A DNA stretch of 64,000 nucleotides from Parvibaculum sp. (GCA_017642695.1 JAEPQD010000001.1:2055701-2119700), one strand, 5' to 3'. Numbered from the stretch's first letter, positions 32,395 through 42,553 are shown. Numbers and translations: made by a program. The notes: generated by a model not told the origin, from the letters alone.

Positions 32395-33537
32395 TCATCT
32401 TGCTTCAGCCAGTATTTCTTTCAGGGCGCCAGCGACGATTTCGACTGTTTCTCTATCTACGTGATAGCCTGAAGGGAGATTTACGCCGTATTTCGAAATT
32501 TCGATACCCACAGGCCTTTCGGGCATGTGAGCTGATGAATGGGGGTAGTCGGAAAATGCAGGTAGGGTAGACAGGGGTGAGAAAAACGGTCGCGTGTCGA
32601 TGTTTCTTTTGCCAAGGGCGTCCATCAAAGAAAATTTATCCATGCCGATCAGCGGATCAACAATGATCGTGACCATCCAGTAAGAGTTTCGCGTACCTTG
32701 AGGCTCGGCATTGAGAGAAATTCCATCAACATTCTCGAGTTCTTCTTTGTACCAACGAAATATTTCGCGCTTTCGGAATATAAGCTCGTCTGCTCGTTCA
32801 ATCTGGGCGAGGCCAAAGGCTGCCTGCAGCGCACTCATCTTGTATTTGAAGCCTATCTCCGTGTTGAGAAAGAGCTTGTCGCCAGGTGGCCGTCCATGAT
32901 CTCGAAGTGCCATGACGCGCTGGTGAAGATGATCGTCGTTGGTGACAAGCATTCCTCCTTCACCCGTGGTTACGGTTTTCGATCCGTGGAAGGAAAAGAC
33001 GCCCGTGTCGCCGAGTGCACCGGCCTTCTTCCCAGCATATTCTGACCCGAGGGCTTCTGCCGAGTCTTCGACAAGGAGAAGACCGTGTTGGTCTGCAATG
33101 CGCCGTAGTTCGACCCAGTCCGCCATCGATCCATATAGGTCGACGCCGATGATAGCCTTGGTTCGGTCTGTGATTGCGGCTTTGACCGAGGAGGGATCAA
33201 TGCACCACGTATCCTTCTTAATGTCGGCGAATATCGGCGTTGCTCCGACATAGACTACAGGGGCGACCGACGCGATCCATGTAACGTCTGGGACGATTAC
33301 TTCGTCTCCGGGGCCAATGCCGCCGGCTGCAAGTGAAAGATGAATAGCGGCTGTGCAATGAGGCAGAGAAACGGCGGGCTTCACCCCCACATACTCGGAA
33401 AACGCTTTCTCGAAGCGGGCATTGAAGGTGTAGTGATCCTTGAACCAGGCGGTCCGTGCGGCTTCCGAGACATACTCGATTTCCCGTTCGGTGATCCATG
33501 GACCAGCGACAGGAATAGGGGTATTTGCTCGAATCAC
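32395..33537 (-). CDS. DegT/DnrJ/EryC1/StrS aminotransferase
   Basis: This 380-aa PLP enzyme aminates keto-sugars. It has IPVAGPWITEREIEYVSEAART at the N-terminus and AVSLPHCTAAIHLSLAAGGIGPGDEVIVPDVTW. LLVEDSAEALGSEYAGKKAG has the PLP-ring Asp. SFHGSKTVTTGEGGMLVTND carries the PLP lysine, and IGFKYKMSALQAAFGLAQ follows. Length and motifs are close to GDP-perosamine synthase types. I placed the start at the GTG at 33537; an in-frame reading continues to 33630 without a family match. It is the first gene of the minus-strand operon. An 82-nt gap precedes the ATP-grasp gene. The sugar substrate is unknown. Confidence 0.9.
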   Translation of the reverse strand: MIRANTPIPVAGPWITEREIEYVSEAARTAWFKDHYTFNARFEKAFSEYVGVKPAVSLPHCTAAIHLSLAAGGIGPGDEVIVPDVTWIASVAPVVYVGATPIFADIKKDTWCIDPSSVKAAITDRTKAIIGVDLYGSMADWVELRRIADQHGLLLVEDSAEALGSEYAGKKAGALGDTGVFSFHGSKTVTTGEGGMLVTNDDHLHQRVMALRDHGRPPGDKLFLNTEIGFKYKMSALQAAFGLAQIERADELIFRKREIFRWYKEELENVDGISLNAEPQGTRNSYWMVTIIVDPLIGMDKFSLMDALGKRNIDTRPFFSPLSTLPAFSDYPHSSAHMPERPVGIEISKYGVNLPSGYHVDRETVEIVAGALKEILAEAR

Positions 33538-33697
33538 GATTTGTCTGCCCGCGTATAAGGTTACAGCCAGTCGACCTTTGTTATGTCGGCGGGGCCGGAG
33601 TATACAAGGAATTATTACTATCAAAAACAAGGCGCGCTGAATACGGATTCAGGGTGCCTTGAGCACGGATTTGAGGCTCGACGAACGCGGATATGGT

Positions 33698-34528
33698 ATG
33701 GGATTGCTAAGGCAAACGAGAAAGACGCTCCGCCGCACCGGGTACAGGTTGTCATGTGCCCGGAAAGTGCTCACGACCGGAGAACGGCCCCCGCGTATCG
33801 CCTTCATACATACGCCGAAGACAGGTGGAACATCGATCAACAGCTATTTTAAAGAGTATGTTGGTTCGAAACGCAGCGGGCGAATTGTGTTCTACGATGA
33901 CTTTTCACAGTTGCCGTTGAATATATTCGTGGAACAGGCCCGCAAGGCGAGGTTTGTTACTGGTCATATGCCATGGACAGCCTTCGAGAGTTTCCGGGAC
34001 GAAACCACCTATTCCCTGACTTTCCTGAGAGATCCATACGATCGATTGAGATCGCTTTATCAGTACGTGGCCAATCTGCCACCGAGCGTCAGAGACGATG
34101 ACGACGTCAGACTCGTAAAGACGATGTCCTTGAAAGATTTTCTGGTCTCCAGACATCCTGTCGTCGTATCCGGAGCGAATAACTTTGTCGCACGGCAGTT
34201 TGCAGGCTCTCTGGGATACATCCCAAGATCCCGAGAGGAAAGATTGAGCCTCGCAGAGGCGGCGATTCATAACCTTTCGACGATTGATCTGATCGGATTC
34301 AACGACAGCTTCGACTCTGCTTTCATGAAGGTAGCAGAGATCGCGGGTCTCCCTCCGCCCCCTGCGGGCAGGAAAATGAACGTCACGGCATCGTTCATAA
34401 GCTCGACGGAAAAAAAGACCGAAGCGACGCGCTCACTCGACGAGGAAATGAGGGAGCTTGCCAGACCGCTGGTCGAAGCCGATTTGATCGTCTACGAACA
34501 TTTCAGGAGACTGAGCAATCTTCCTTAG
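33698..34528 (+). CDS. Sulfotransferase family 2 protein
   Basis: This 276-aa protein has the two PAPS-binding motifs of the sulfotransferase family: PPRIAFIHTPKTGGTSINSYF (5'-phosphosulfate loop) and SLTFLRDPYDRLRSLYQY (3'-phosphate motif). Such enzymes move sulfate from PAPS to a carbohydrate hydroxyl. I chose the only nearby ATG (33698); a TTG at 33659 would add 13 residues. It is divergent from the DegT operon. A sulfated surface glycan is possible, but no PAPS-synthesis gene is here. Confidence 0.82.
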   Translation: MGLLRQTRKTLRRTGYRLSCARKVLTTGERPPRIAFIHTPKTGGTSINSYFKEYVGSKRSGRIVFYDDFSQLPLNIFVEQARKARFVTGHMPWTAFESFRDETTYSLTFLRDPYDRLRSLYQYVANLPPSVRDDDDVRLVKTMSLKDFLVSRHPVVVSGANNFVARQFAGSLGYIPRSREERLSLAEAAIHNLSTIDLIGFNDSFDSAFMKVAEIAGLPPPPAGRKMNVTASFISSTEKKTEATRSLDEEMRELARPLVEADLIVYEHFRRLSNLP

Positions 34529-34621
34529 GCTTGGTAGGATGCGTGCGTCGGAAGCGGCGTCCGTGCACCAGCAGGTGGTCTCACTGTCCTATGTTTCCGC
34601 CAGATGGAAAGATGGGCGATG

Positions 34622-35671
34622 TCACGGCTTCAGTACTACCCGTCCCATCACCGAACCGCTGCGTAGATCGTCCAGTGATTTGGAACCTTCCCCGAGCGGC
34701 CGCTCACTGACCGGGATAGGGTCGATTTTTCCTGCTTTCACCAGATCCATCATTTCTTTTGTTTCGTCTAGAGACCCAACATAAGAACCACCGATGGAAA
34801 TAGCGCGCATCGGGAATAACGGGATCGGCATCGAGAAGCCGCCGCCGAAGAGCCCGACCACGATGACCTTCCCCCCCTTTCGTACGATACTTGATGCGAA
34901 CTTGAGAGAGGCTTCGGAGCCGACGAAATCGACAGCGGCGGGCACGCCACCATTCGTATCGGCGAGAACCTTCTTGATCGCCTCGGGGTCCTTCGGATTA
35001 TAGACCTCGTGAGCTCCGGCGCCCCGAGCGGACTGCAGTTTGTTTTCGTCGACATCGGCACCCAGAGGCGCCGAAGGAAAGAGGGCCTTTGCGAACTGCA
35101 AGCCCATCATGCCAACACCGCCGAGGCCTACCACCATGACGCGTTCTTCCGCGCTGATATCGCCAAGTTTCTTCATCGCGCTGTAAGCGGTGAGGCCAGA
35201 GCACATATAGGTCGCCGCCAAGCCCTCCGCGACGCCACTGTAGTCAAGCAGGTAGCGTGGATGGGGCACCAGCACGTGGGTCGCGTATCCGCCTGCCACC
35301 TGAATACCCAACGCACGCGGCTTGTTGCAGAGATGTTCGTCGCCACGATTGCAGGTAGGGCAGTCGCCACAGCCGATCCATGGATAAGCCACTTTTTGGG
35401 CTCCGATTTCGACCTCACCAGCATCGGGACCTGCTGCGATCACTTCACCCTCGATTTCGTGACCGAGTGTAAACGGCAGTTTCCGCCCCGCTCGAACATC
35501 CAGTTTGTTGCCGCCGCCCATGTCGAAATGACCATCATGGATATGAACGTCGGAATGGCAGACACCACAATGAGTGACCCTCAGGAGCACTTCGGTGCCC
35601 TGAGGTTGCGGCGTTTCGCTATCCACGAGCTGCAATGGGGCGCCGTATTCGACGATCGCTTCGGACTTCAT
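34622..35671 (-). CDS. Zinc-dependent alcohol dehydrogenase
   Basis: This 349-aa medium-chain dehydrogenase has the catalytic zinc ligands in VTHCGVCHSDVHIHDGHF and LPFTLGHEIEGEV. The structural zinc cysteines are in CGDCPTCNRGDEHLC. The cofactor loop is VMVVGLGGVGMMGLQFAKAL. FDMGGGNKLDVRAGRKLP resembles NAD-linked aldehyde/alcohol dehydrogenases of alphaproteobacteria. The ATG at 35671 has GGAGG about 8 nt upstream. It follows rsmA by 99 nt on the same strand and is at the edge of the inserted island. Its substrate is not evident and it is probably unrelated to sugar synthesis. Confidence 0.9.
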   Translation of the reverse strand: MKSEAIVEYGAPLQLVDSETPQPQGTEVLLRVTHCGVCHSDVHIHDGHFDMGGGNKLDVRAGRKLPFTLGHEIEGEVIAAGPDAGEVEIGAQKVAYPWIGCGDCPTCNRGDEHLCNKPRALGIQVAGGYATHVLVPHPRYLLDYSGVAEGLAATYMCSGLTAYSAMKKLGDISAEERVMVVGLGGVGMMGLQFAKALFPSAPLGADVDENKLQSARGAGAHEVYNPKDPEAIKKVLADTNGGVPAAVDFVGSEASLKFASSIVRKGGKVIVVGLFGGGFSMPIPLFPMRAISIGGSYVGSLDETKEMMDLVKAGKIDPIPVSERPLGEGSKSLDDLRSGSVMGRVVLKP

Positions 35672-35770
35672 GATAGCTGCCTCCGGGACGTGATGTTTTC
35701 GGCTTGGGACCGCCGATTTGGATGCCAATGTGGCATGCAGAGCGGTTCCTAACAACCTCGCAAGTGGAGA

Positions 35771-36622
35771 TCATGTACGATCTGCAAAGGCCCGAGCGAG
35801 CGAACAAAACTCCTCGACCGTCAATTCTTCCGCCCGCCGGGTAGGGGCGATGGCGGCCGCTTCAAGAAGGGAGGTGGGGTCGCCTCTCCCCAATGTTTTC
35901 AGGCTCGCTCTGAGCATCTTGCGTCGCTGTCCAAAGGCTGCAGCAACGACCCGTTCGAGGGTCGAGGGATCGGCCGCCGCCAGTGGCTTGTCACGTGGGA
36001 CGAGTTCAACAATCGTTGAGGTGATAGAGGGGGGCGGTGTGAATGCTCTGCGGTCCACGTCGAAAAGGATGCGCGGCTTTGTCCGCCATTGGGTGAGCAC
36101 GGACAAGCGGCCATAAGCTTTCGTGCCTGGTCGTGCCGTAATCCTTTCAGCAACCTCCCGTTGAAACATGAGGGTCAGGCTTTCAAACCAGGGAGGCCAA
36201 GGGTCCGTCTGCATCCATCCGACTAGAAGGGGGGTTGCGATATTGTAGGGCAGGTTCGCCACAACGCGCGCCGGAGTGCTCACCAAGCCTCGCATGTCCG
36301 TTGTGAGAGCGTCACCCTCCACAATTACGAGCCTGCCGGGGTAGGCTAGGGCGATTTCCTGAAGTGCTGCAATGCATCGCCGGTCGCGTTCGATCGCAAC
36401 TACGCGACGGGCACCTGCCGCCAGCAAGGCACGGGTCAGGCCGCCAGGCCCCGGACCCACTTCAAGAACGTCGTGCTCAACAAGTTGTCCGGCAGCGCGG
36501 GCAATTCGGCCCGTCAGATTGAGATCGAGCAGGAAATTCTGGCCGAGCGATTTCTGAGCGGTAAGACCATGCTTGGCGATCACCTCGCGCAATGGCGGAA
36601 GCCCGGATGGATGCGCCGTCAT
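35771..36622 (-). CDS. rsmA: 16S rRNA dimethyladenosine transferase
   Basis: RsmA (KsgA) dimethylates two adjacent adenines near the 3' end of 16S rRNA during 30S assembly. The 283-aa protein has [17 protein letters not shown], the SAM motif [25 protein letters not shown], and the catalytic [39 protein letters not shown] and [12 protein letters not shown] follow. Its ATG overlaps the pdxA stop as ATGA, so pdxA and rsmA are coupled, as in many proteobacteria. Confidence 0.97.
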   Translation of the reverse strand: MTAHPSGLPPLREVIAKHGLTAQKSLGQNFLLDLNLTGRIARAAGQLVEHDVLEVGPGPGGLTRALLAAGARRVVAIERDRRCIAALQEIALAYPGRLVIVEGDALTTDMRGLVSTPARVVANLPYNIATPLLVGWMQTDPWPPWFESLTLMFQREVAERITARPGTKAYGRLSVLTQWRTKPRILFDVDRRAFTPPPSITSTIVELVPRDKPLAAADPSTLERVVAAAFGQRRKMLRASLKTLGRGDPTSLLEAAAIAPTRRAEELTVEEFCSLARAFADRT

Positions 36623-37638
36623 GCATTCTTCCGATGATACGATATCTGGCTTGCAGTACGGATTGCGGCAATGAGGCTGCCGGGATGGGCCACGCCTTTA
36701 CCGGCTATGTCGAATGCGGTGCCGTGGTCTGGTGAGCTGCGAATGATTGGAAGACCCAGTGTGGTGTTGACACCATTCTCGAAGTCGATCGTTTTCAGCG
36801 GGATCAATGCTTGATCGTGATACATGCAGAGCACAGCATCATAACGAGTCCGTGCGGCTGCATGAAAGAGTGTGTCTGCCGGGCTTGGCCCTATGAAAGT
36901 TGCTGCCGGGCACAAATCTCTCAGTGCTTCGACGGCAGGGGCTATAATCTCGATTTCCTCGTGACCTAGATGACCTTCCTCGCCCGCGTGGGGGTTGAGC
37001 GCGGCGACTGCGATCCGCGGGCGTTCAACACCGAAATCCTGCTTCAGCGCCTCCGCCAAAATCTGGCCTTGCTCAATGATTGCCTCTGGTCGCAGAGACT
37101 CCACGGCTTTTCCAAGGGAGAGGTGGACAGTGACAGGAACAACGCGAAGGCCTGGGCAGGATAGCATCATGAGAGGCGTCGCGCCGCCGCATCGCTCGGC
37201 AAGATATTCGGTATGTCCCGGGACGCGAAGGCCACCCTCATACAGCGTGCGTTTGTGTATTGGGTTCGTAACCAAGCCGGCGGCACTACCATCAAGGGCA
37301 AAGTCGCAGGCCGTGTCGATCGACGCAAGGACGGAGACAGCGTTGGATGCCGAGGGAATTCCCGGTGTGGCTGGTTCGACCAGATCAATAGGCAGAACTG
37401 GCAGTGCGTCAGGAAACACCTGCCCAGCCTGGCCAGGTGATGATATCTCCTGAATACCTATATCCAGTTTCAGAAGCCGCGCCGTTTCCTTGTATAGATT
37501 GACGTTCCCCACCGCAAAGAAGACGGCAAGGTTCTCACGTTCCCGTTCCGCCCAGGACTTGATTGTAATCTCCGGCCCGATACCGGCCGGATCTCCCATG
37601 CTGATCGCGAGAGGCAATGCGGAAGCTGTATCTGCCAT
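36619..37638 (-). CDS. pdxA: 4-hydroxythreonine-4-phosphate dehydrogenase
   Basis: PdxA oxidises 4-phosphohydroxy-L-threonine in vitamin B6 synthesis. The 339-aa protein has [15 protein letters not shown] near the N-terminus. [26 protein letters not shown] (metal-binding His) and [14 protein letters not shown] follow. [44 protein letters not shown] is diagnostic. I chose the ATG at 37638; a TTG at 37656 would add six residues. It sits 41 nt after surA and is coupled to rsmA, the classical surA-pdxA-rsmA order. Confidence 0.96.
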   Translation of the reverse strand: MADTASALPLAISMGDPAGIGPEITIKSWAERERENLAVFFAVGNVNLYKETARLLKLDIGIQEISSPGQAGQVFPDALPVLPIDLVEPATPGIPSASNAVSVLASIDTACDFALDGSAAGLVTNPIHKRTLYEGGLRVPGHTEYLAERCGGATPLMMLSCPGLRVVPVTVHLSLGKAVESLRPEAIIEQGQILAEALKQDFGVERPRIAVAALNPHAGEEGHLGHEEIEIIAPAVEALRDLCPAATFIGPSPADTLFHAAARTRYDAVLCMYHDQALIPLKTIDFENGVNTTLGLPIIRSSPDHGTAFDIAGKGVAHPGSLIAAIRTASQISYHRKNA

Positions 37639-37679
37639 ATCGGCCGTACTGCCCAAGCTGCCAAGGGGCTGTTGCGAAA

Positions 37680-39032
37680 CTATCTGTAAACGACTACTGC
37701 ATCTCGGCGCAGATCGCGCAGGTGGCGACGCCCCATCATCGAAAGTTGCTGTTCATAGAGCGTATCGTCGATTTGTTTCCGCGTCGGCAATTCGCCTTGT
37801 GCAGCCTTGTGCGCGCAGACAACTATCATCTCGACACCGCGCTCGGATCGTATGGGCTCGGTTGTGCCGCCCACCTCCGTATTCGCCAGAGCCTGTCGAA
37901 GCCTGGGCTCCAATTGTCCGGCAATAACCTGTCTCTTTGGACCCGCGCTACCGCTGATGTATTTTTCAATCAGTCGCGGTGCATCGTCGCAAGAAGTGAC
38001 CTGGGAACGGAATTCGTTGACTTCGCGAGCTCGTCTGCTGACCGCTTGCGGGTCTGCGTTCTGTGCCAGAGGCAGAAATACTTGCATAAGCTCGTACTGA
38101 TCCCGCATCGGATCCGCACCCGTTCCAGTCTGCATTGCTCTAAGTTGAATGATGTAGAAACCGTTCAACGTGCGGATGGGGTCCGACACCATGTCGGGCT
38201 GCATCTGTTTAACCACCTCGCCAACCTCTTCGGGCAACTGGCTTGCATGAACCCAGCCGATGTCACCGCCACTCGCTGCCGACGCTGACTGACTGAATTG
38301 CCTGGCGACGGCCTCGAAAGGCGCGCCCTCACGAATCTGTCTCACCAGCCGTTCGGTGCCTGCGGCAATTTCTTCGGCGTGGGTGGGGTTGTCGAAGGTG
38401 ATTAGAATCTCAGACACGAGATATCGGGGTTGCCCGGCATCCTCCTGCAGACGGCGCATTACCTCTTCGATCTCGGTCTCGCCGACGGTAATAAGCGGGC
38501 CGAATTGTTGCTGGACAACGCGGGTCCACGCAATGTCCGCCATGATCTGACGCTCGAGCGTTTCTCGTGCGACGCCACCTTCCTTCAGAAACTCGTCAAT
38601 CTGTTCGACGTTCATGTTGGAACGTTGCGCGATACGCTCAAAAGCGCTCTCGATATTTTCCTCTGTCACCTCGACGTTGAGCCGTTGCGCCTCTTCCATC
38701 TGCAGATACTCGTCTACGAGGGAACGGAGAACCTGCCCACGAATACGGGAGATGTTTTCTGGGGTGTTCGGGATTCCGGAACTCAGGAGTACCAGTTTCA
38801 CCCGCTGATCGAGATCATATGAGGATATCACGCGGTCGTTAACGATCGCCGCAATACCCTGAGTGTCTGAACCGGAGCCAAACGTACTGGAAGTAGTTTC
38901 CTGCGCGATGGCTGACTCGGCAGGCAACAACGTAAGGCCTACCAGAAGCGCGACAATGATACCCGGTACGGTATTGAGAGCCCGGAGTCGGCGCGGCATA
39001 AGACTGCGCGCGTACTTGTCTTTTGGGGTCAT
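37680..39032 (-). CDS. surA: Periplasmic chaperone/peptidyl-prolyl isomerase SurA
   Basis: SurA escorts outer-membrane proteins such as LptD through the periplasm. The 450-aa protein has a signal peptide (hydrophobic core about 24-37, ending near AIAQE). The SurA N-domain includes IAAIVNDRVISSYDLDQRVKLVLLSSGI, and parvulin-like domains include RYLVSEILITFDNPTHAEE and FEAVARQFSQSASAASGGDIGWVHASQLP. Length is close to E. coli SurA (428 aa). It lies between lptD (139 nt upstream) and pdxA. Confidence 0.93.
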   Translation of the reverse strand: MTPKDKYARSLMPRRLRALNTVPGIIVALLVGLTLLPAESAIAQETTSSTFGSGSDTQGIAAIVNDRVISSYDLDQRVKLVLLSSGIPNTPENISRIRGQVLRSLVDEYLQMEEAQRLNVEVTEENIESAFERIAQRSNMNVEQIDEFLKEGGVARETLERQIMADIAWTRVVQQQFGPLITVGETEIEEVMRRLQEDAGQPRYLVSEILITFDNPTHAEEIAAGTERLVRQIREGAPFEAVARQFSQSASAASGGDIGWVHASQLPEEVGEVVKQMQPDMVSDPIRTLNGFYIIQLRAMQTGTGADPMRDQYELMQVFLPLAQNADPQAVSRRAREVNEFRSQVTSCDDAPRLIEKYISGSAGPKRQVIAGQLEPRLRQALANTEVGGTTEPIRSERGVEMIVVCAHKAAQGELPTRKQIDDTLYEQQLSMMGRRHLRDLRRDAVVVYR

Positions 39033-39171
39033 TGCGTCTTTCTTCTGAGCCTTCGGCCCGCTGTCAGCTTGATCTCACGGGCCGACAGAATACTTGAATC
39101 AAGGCCCCAATCAACCGATCAGAATCGCGAAAACAAGCTATTTTCAGGGGCTTGCACGCGAAGCTCGCAGT

Positions 39172-41376
39172 TTATTCTGAATCGGTCGATCCCGCGACCC
39201 GGGCGGTCCCCAGCGTTTTGAAGGTGATACGCAGGACGACTGATTTGTCAGGCTCGATGTCGCGGTCGCGATAGAAGGATTGGGAGAATCCGATGGAGAA
39301 ATCGATACATTCGTCTTCGTAACCGATGCCCACCCTGTTGGCGACGGTCCGACTGTTAGCGAGATCCCGTCTCGTTTGCCCGAACAGGCGCCAGTATTCG
39401 TCGAGCCTCAATACCGACCCAGCATAAATTTCTTCGCGAGGGGTAAATGCGACGGACTGATCTGCGGCAAAATAGGCATATCCAAGTTCGCCGGTCACAG
39501 GTCCACGACGGCCGAGCAGGCTTACCTCGTTGCGCCGAATTTTAAGCTTCTGATCGTCAAGTCTGAAGCGGTAAACGGCGAGCAGGTCTTTGTTGGGCGA
39601 AACCATGACGCGCCCGACATAGTCGGAAGATTCGTCCCTCAAGCCAGTACCGGCGGCCAGACTGTTGTTGTCGTCTACCCGGAAACTTTGTCCGAACAGG
39701 GCGTTCGCCTGACCACCTCCCGCCGTGTAAATTGAGTAGCGCAAACCAACATTGGCGCGTGCGCCGGTTTCCCAGCGATCGAGGCCCGCAAATCTGTCCT
39801 CGGAAAAGAGATTCGTGTCATCGAATTCGAAGCTCTGAGAATCCTCGTCGGGAATTTCGACCGTGTTGCCTACATTGGGGGAGTAGATGATCTGGGCGAT
39901 CGGCTCGAGCACGTGCCTCACGTCTCCATCCACCCGCATAAGGGGGTATCCCCATTCGACACCGATGGTCGGCAAGGCGCGAGCAATGGTCGTATCGTCG
40001 AAGGTCGCTCCCGGTATTGCCGGGTTAGGTACATCTTCGACCGAATACAGGTCCCCGCGAAGGCTGGCAAAGAGACGGTAGACGAAGCCTGAACGGGTTG
40101 TTTCTCGGTGCTCCCAGCGTACCGAACTCGACATACGCCTGGATTTCGCGCCCTGTTGCCTTTCGAGAACCATTGCGTTGGCAGAAAATCCGACGCGACC
40201 GCCGAGAATCTGATCGGGGTAGGAGTAATCGTACTGAAGGATGGGCGCCACCCACGGCGTGGTCGCCGTGCTGTCCGTTGAAAGCAGACCTCTGAAATAA
40301 TACGCGTCTGCGGTGAAGCTGTTGCGTCCGTTTGCATAGGTCGCATTGAGGTTGCTGACCAAGTCCGTAGCGTCCGATAGATCGTACTTGCGCAAATAAG
40401 TGTCGTCGGAAGTCAACTCAGAACGAAAGCCCCAGCTCCAGTTTTCATCGATGTTGAAATTGCCATTGCCGAAGAGGCTGCCCCTGAAATCGTCATCCGC
40501 TGGTGTGCCTGCCTGCTGGGTTCTGGGCCAGGTTGCGGTGCCAAACATCTGCATGCTTCCGCCTTCGAACCGTTGCCGGTATTCGCCTTGGTAAACCGTG
40601 CCTTCTTTTGTGGTGAATCTCGGTATGAGCGTCACGTCTTTGTCAGGGCTGATAGCCCAGTAGTAGGGAATCTCGGCTTGCTGACCGAGCTCCGTTGAAC
40701 TCATCAGAGTAGGAGTTAAGAAGCCGGACTGACGCTTTACCGTGGGATCCGGCTGAGAGAAATAAGGGATGTAGAGTACCGGAACGCCATAAAACTCCAT
40801 GAAGGCGTCTTCGTAGATGATCCGCTTTTCATCCTTGTTGTGAATGACTCGGAAGGCCTTGATCTGCCAGAGCGGAGTCGTCTGGCCTTTCTTCTCGCAG
40901 ACGTCGCAAGGGCTATAGACACCCCTGTGAAGCGTGGTCATGTTCCCGCCGCTTCTTACGACGCTGCTGCCGGCAAGTCGCGAGTTGTCACTAAGCAAGA
41001 CCTGCAATGTCTGGATTACCCCATCGCGCATTTCATTGCGCAGAACGATGTGATCCGCGAATGCAACATCGCCTTGAGGGTCGAGAAGAGAAACATTGCC
41101 GTCCGCCGTCACGACACCTGTCGTTTCGTTGTAGGTAACGCGATCTGCCAGCAGAATTCTTTCGCCATAAGCAAGTTCGACATGACCGGTCGCCGTCACG
41201 ACGCGCGCTTCGCGGTCATAGGTCAGTTCGTCGGCTTGCATGAGAATTTCACCGGAGTCGGCAAATCCGGCTTCCCTGCGAGGTTCCTCCTGAGCATTCG
41301 ATGGTGATGCGAGTGCCATGGCCGCGGCCAGCGTCATCGCAAGCAGAACGGCGCCGCGCCGACCGGCTGAACTCAT
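39172..41376 (-). CDS. lptD: LPS assembly protein LptD
   Basis: LptD is the outer-membrane beta-barrel that inserts LPS into the outer leaflet. The 734-aa protein has a signal peptide (MSSAGRRGAVLLAMTLAAAMALASPSNA is in two parts: a basic start and a hydrophobic core). It has an N-terminal OstA/LptA-like domain (ILMQADELTYDREARVVTATGHVELAYGERILLADRVTYN, split repeats) and a long barrel with many aromatic beta-strands. GVYSPCDVCEKKGQTTPLWQIKA, with its two cysteines, is conserved. The ATG at 41376 has GAGGGGG upstream; an in-frame extension to 41490 overlaps lptG. Neighbouring lptG, lptF and surA support the role. Confidence 0.96.
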   Translation of the reverse strand: MSSAGRRGAVLLAMTLAAAMALASPSNAQEEPRREAGFADSGEILMQADELTYDREARVVTATGHVELAYGERILLADRVTYNETTGVVTADGNVSLLDPQGDVAFADHIVLRNEMRDGVIQTLQVLLSDNSRLAGSSVVRSGGNMTTLHRGVYSPCDVCEKKGQTTPLWQIKAFRVIHNKDEKRIIYEDAFMEFYGVPVLYIPYFSQPDPTVKRQSGFLTPTLMSSTELGQQAEIPYYWAISPDKDVTLIPRFTTKEGTVYQGEYRQRFEGGSMQMFGTATWPRTQQAGTPADDDFRGSLFGNGNFNIDENWSWGFRSELTSDDTYLRKYDLSDATDLVSNLNATYANGRNSFTADAYYFRGLLSTDSTATTPWVAPILQYDYSYPDQILGGRVGFSANAMVLERQQGAKSRRMSSSVRWEHRETTRSGFVYRLFASLRGDLYSVEDVPNPAIPGATFDDTTIARALPTIGVEWGYPLMRVDGDVRHVLEPIAQIIYSPNVGNTVEIPDEDSQSFEFDDTNLFSEDRFAGLDRWETGARANVGLRYSIYTAGGGQANALFGQSFRVDDNNSLAAGTGLRDESSDYVGRVMVSPNKDLLAVYRFRLDDQKLKIRRNEVSLLGRRGPVTGELGYAYFAADQSVAFTPREEIYAGSVLRLDEYWRLFGQTRRDLANSRTVANRVGIGYEDECIDFSIGFSQSFYRDRDIEPDKSVVLRITFKTLGTARVAGSTDSE

Positions 41377-41458
41377 CGATACCCCCTCGGTCACCTTGAA
41401 AGCCCGCCCCCGGCTTGTCTGTTGGAATCGCTCAGTAACGCGAGCCTCACACTGATTT

Positions 41459-42553
41459 CTAACCGTCTTCGAGGTGAAATAGAACCGCAAGCCCTAATAG
41501 CATAACCACAATAGAAGGAGCCCAAGCCGCCAGAGCGGCCGGCAAGATGCCGGAAAGACCGAGCGCAATCGATAGGTTGCCCAGAAAATAAACCAGAAAA
41601 CCGGCCATTATCCCGCCCAGAACCATCTGCAGCATGCCCCCCATTCGGGATACTCGCATGGAAAATACCGCGGCCACTAGCACCATGGTGCAGAGCATGG
41701 CCGGGGTGGCCAGCAATTGGTGAAAGTAGATCTGGTACCGACGTGCCGAAAATCCTGCGGCTTCAGCCGTACTGATGAAATGTGGCAGCTCCCAGAAAGA
41801 GATCGTTTCCTCGCGGGCAAAGCTCTCCTCAATCTGCTTCTCGGTAAGAGAGGTTTCCTGCTGGAAGGTTTCGTATTTGCGCGGCTGATCGTCGACCATG
41901 AGCACCCAGACATCATGGAGTTCCCAGTGCCCGGGCCGAAGAGCGGCCGACTCGGCGTCGATCCGCCCCAGAAAACGATTGCCCTCACCGTAAAGATAAA
42001 TCGTTACCTCTTCGAGCGTCAGCCCCTGGCCGTCCATCCTGAGAGCATGAACGACCGATTGCCCCGTCGAATCCGCCTGTCTTAGCCAAAGACCGTTGGA
42101 CGACACCGCTACGAAACTCGTCCTCTGTTCCAGATACTTCGACTCAAGCTGGCCGAAGCGTGTTGTCAGCGTGGACGACACGGGATTGTATACCGTGACG
42201 ACGAAAGCTCCGACAATGAAGGATACTACCAGGGCGGGAGTGATGAACTGCCAGACCGAAACTCCGGCCGCGCGCGCTATGACCAGTTCGTTGTTTCGAC
42301 TTAGGCGCAGAAAAGCAGCCATGCCGCCGAACAGTACCGCGAAGGGCAATGTTTTGCCCCCGAGCCGCGGGACTTCCATGAGTGCCATGGAAATCAGCAA
42401 TCCAAAGGATATGTCCGGTTTGTCGCTGCTGCGGCGCAGCAGCTCGACAAGTTCGATCATGAATATGAGCGCTAGAAATACGCCGAAAGTTATCATCACC
42501 ACGAAAAGAAACTGACGGCCGAGATAACGCGAGAGGGTCCAGGAAAGGTTCAC
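41459..42553 (-). CDS. lptG: LPS export permease LptG
   Basis: LptG is one of two permeases of the LptB2FG transporter that extracts LPS from the inner membrane. The 364-aa protein has N-terminal helices (FLFVVMITFGVFLALIFMIELVELLRR), a periplasmic beta-jellyroll domain in the middle, and C-terminal helices. Conserved features are LPFAVLFGGMAAFLRLSRNNELVIARAAGVS. It starts at a GTG overlapping the lptF stop as GTGA. Confidence 0.95.
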   Translation of the reverse strand: MNLSWTLSRYLGRQFLFVVMITFGVFLALIFMIELVELLRRSSDKPDISFGLLISMALMEVPRLGGKTLPFAVLFGGMAAFLRLSRNNELVIARAAGVSVWQFITPALVVSFIVGAFVVTVYNPVSSTLTTRFGQLESKYLEQRTSFVAVSSNGLWLRQADSTGQSVVHALRMDGQGLTLEEVTIYLYGEGNRFLGRIDAESAALRPGHWELHDVWVLMVDDQPRKYETFQQETSLTEKQIEESFAREETISFWELPHFISTAEAAGFSARRYQIYFHQLLATPAMLCTMVLVAAVFSMRVSRMGGMLQMVLGGIMAGFLVYFLGNLSIALGLSGILPAALAAWAPSIVVMLLGLAVLFHLEDG

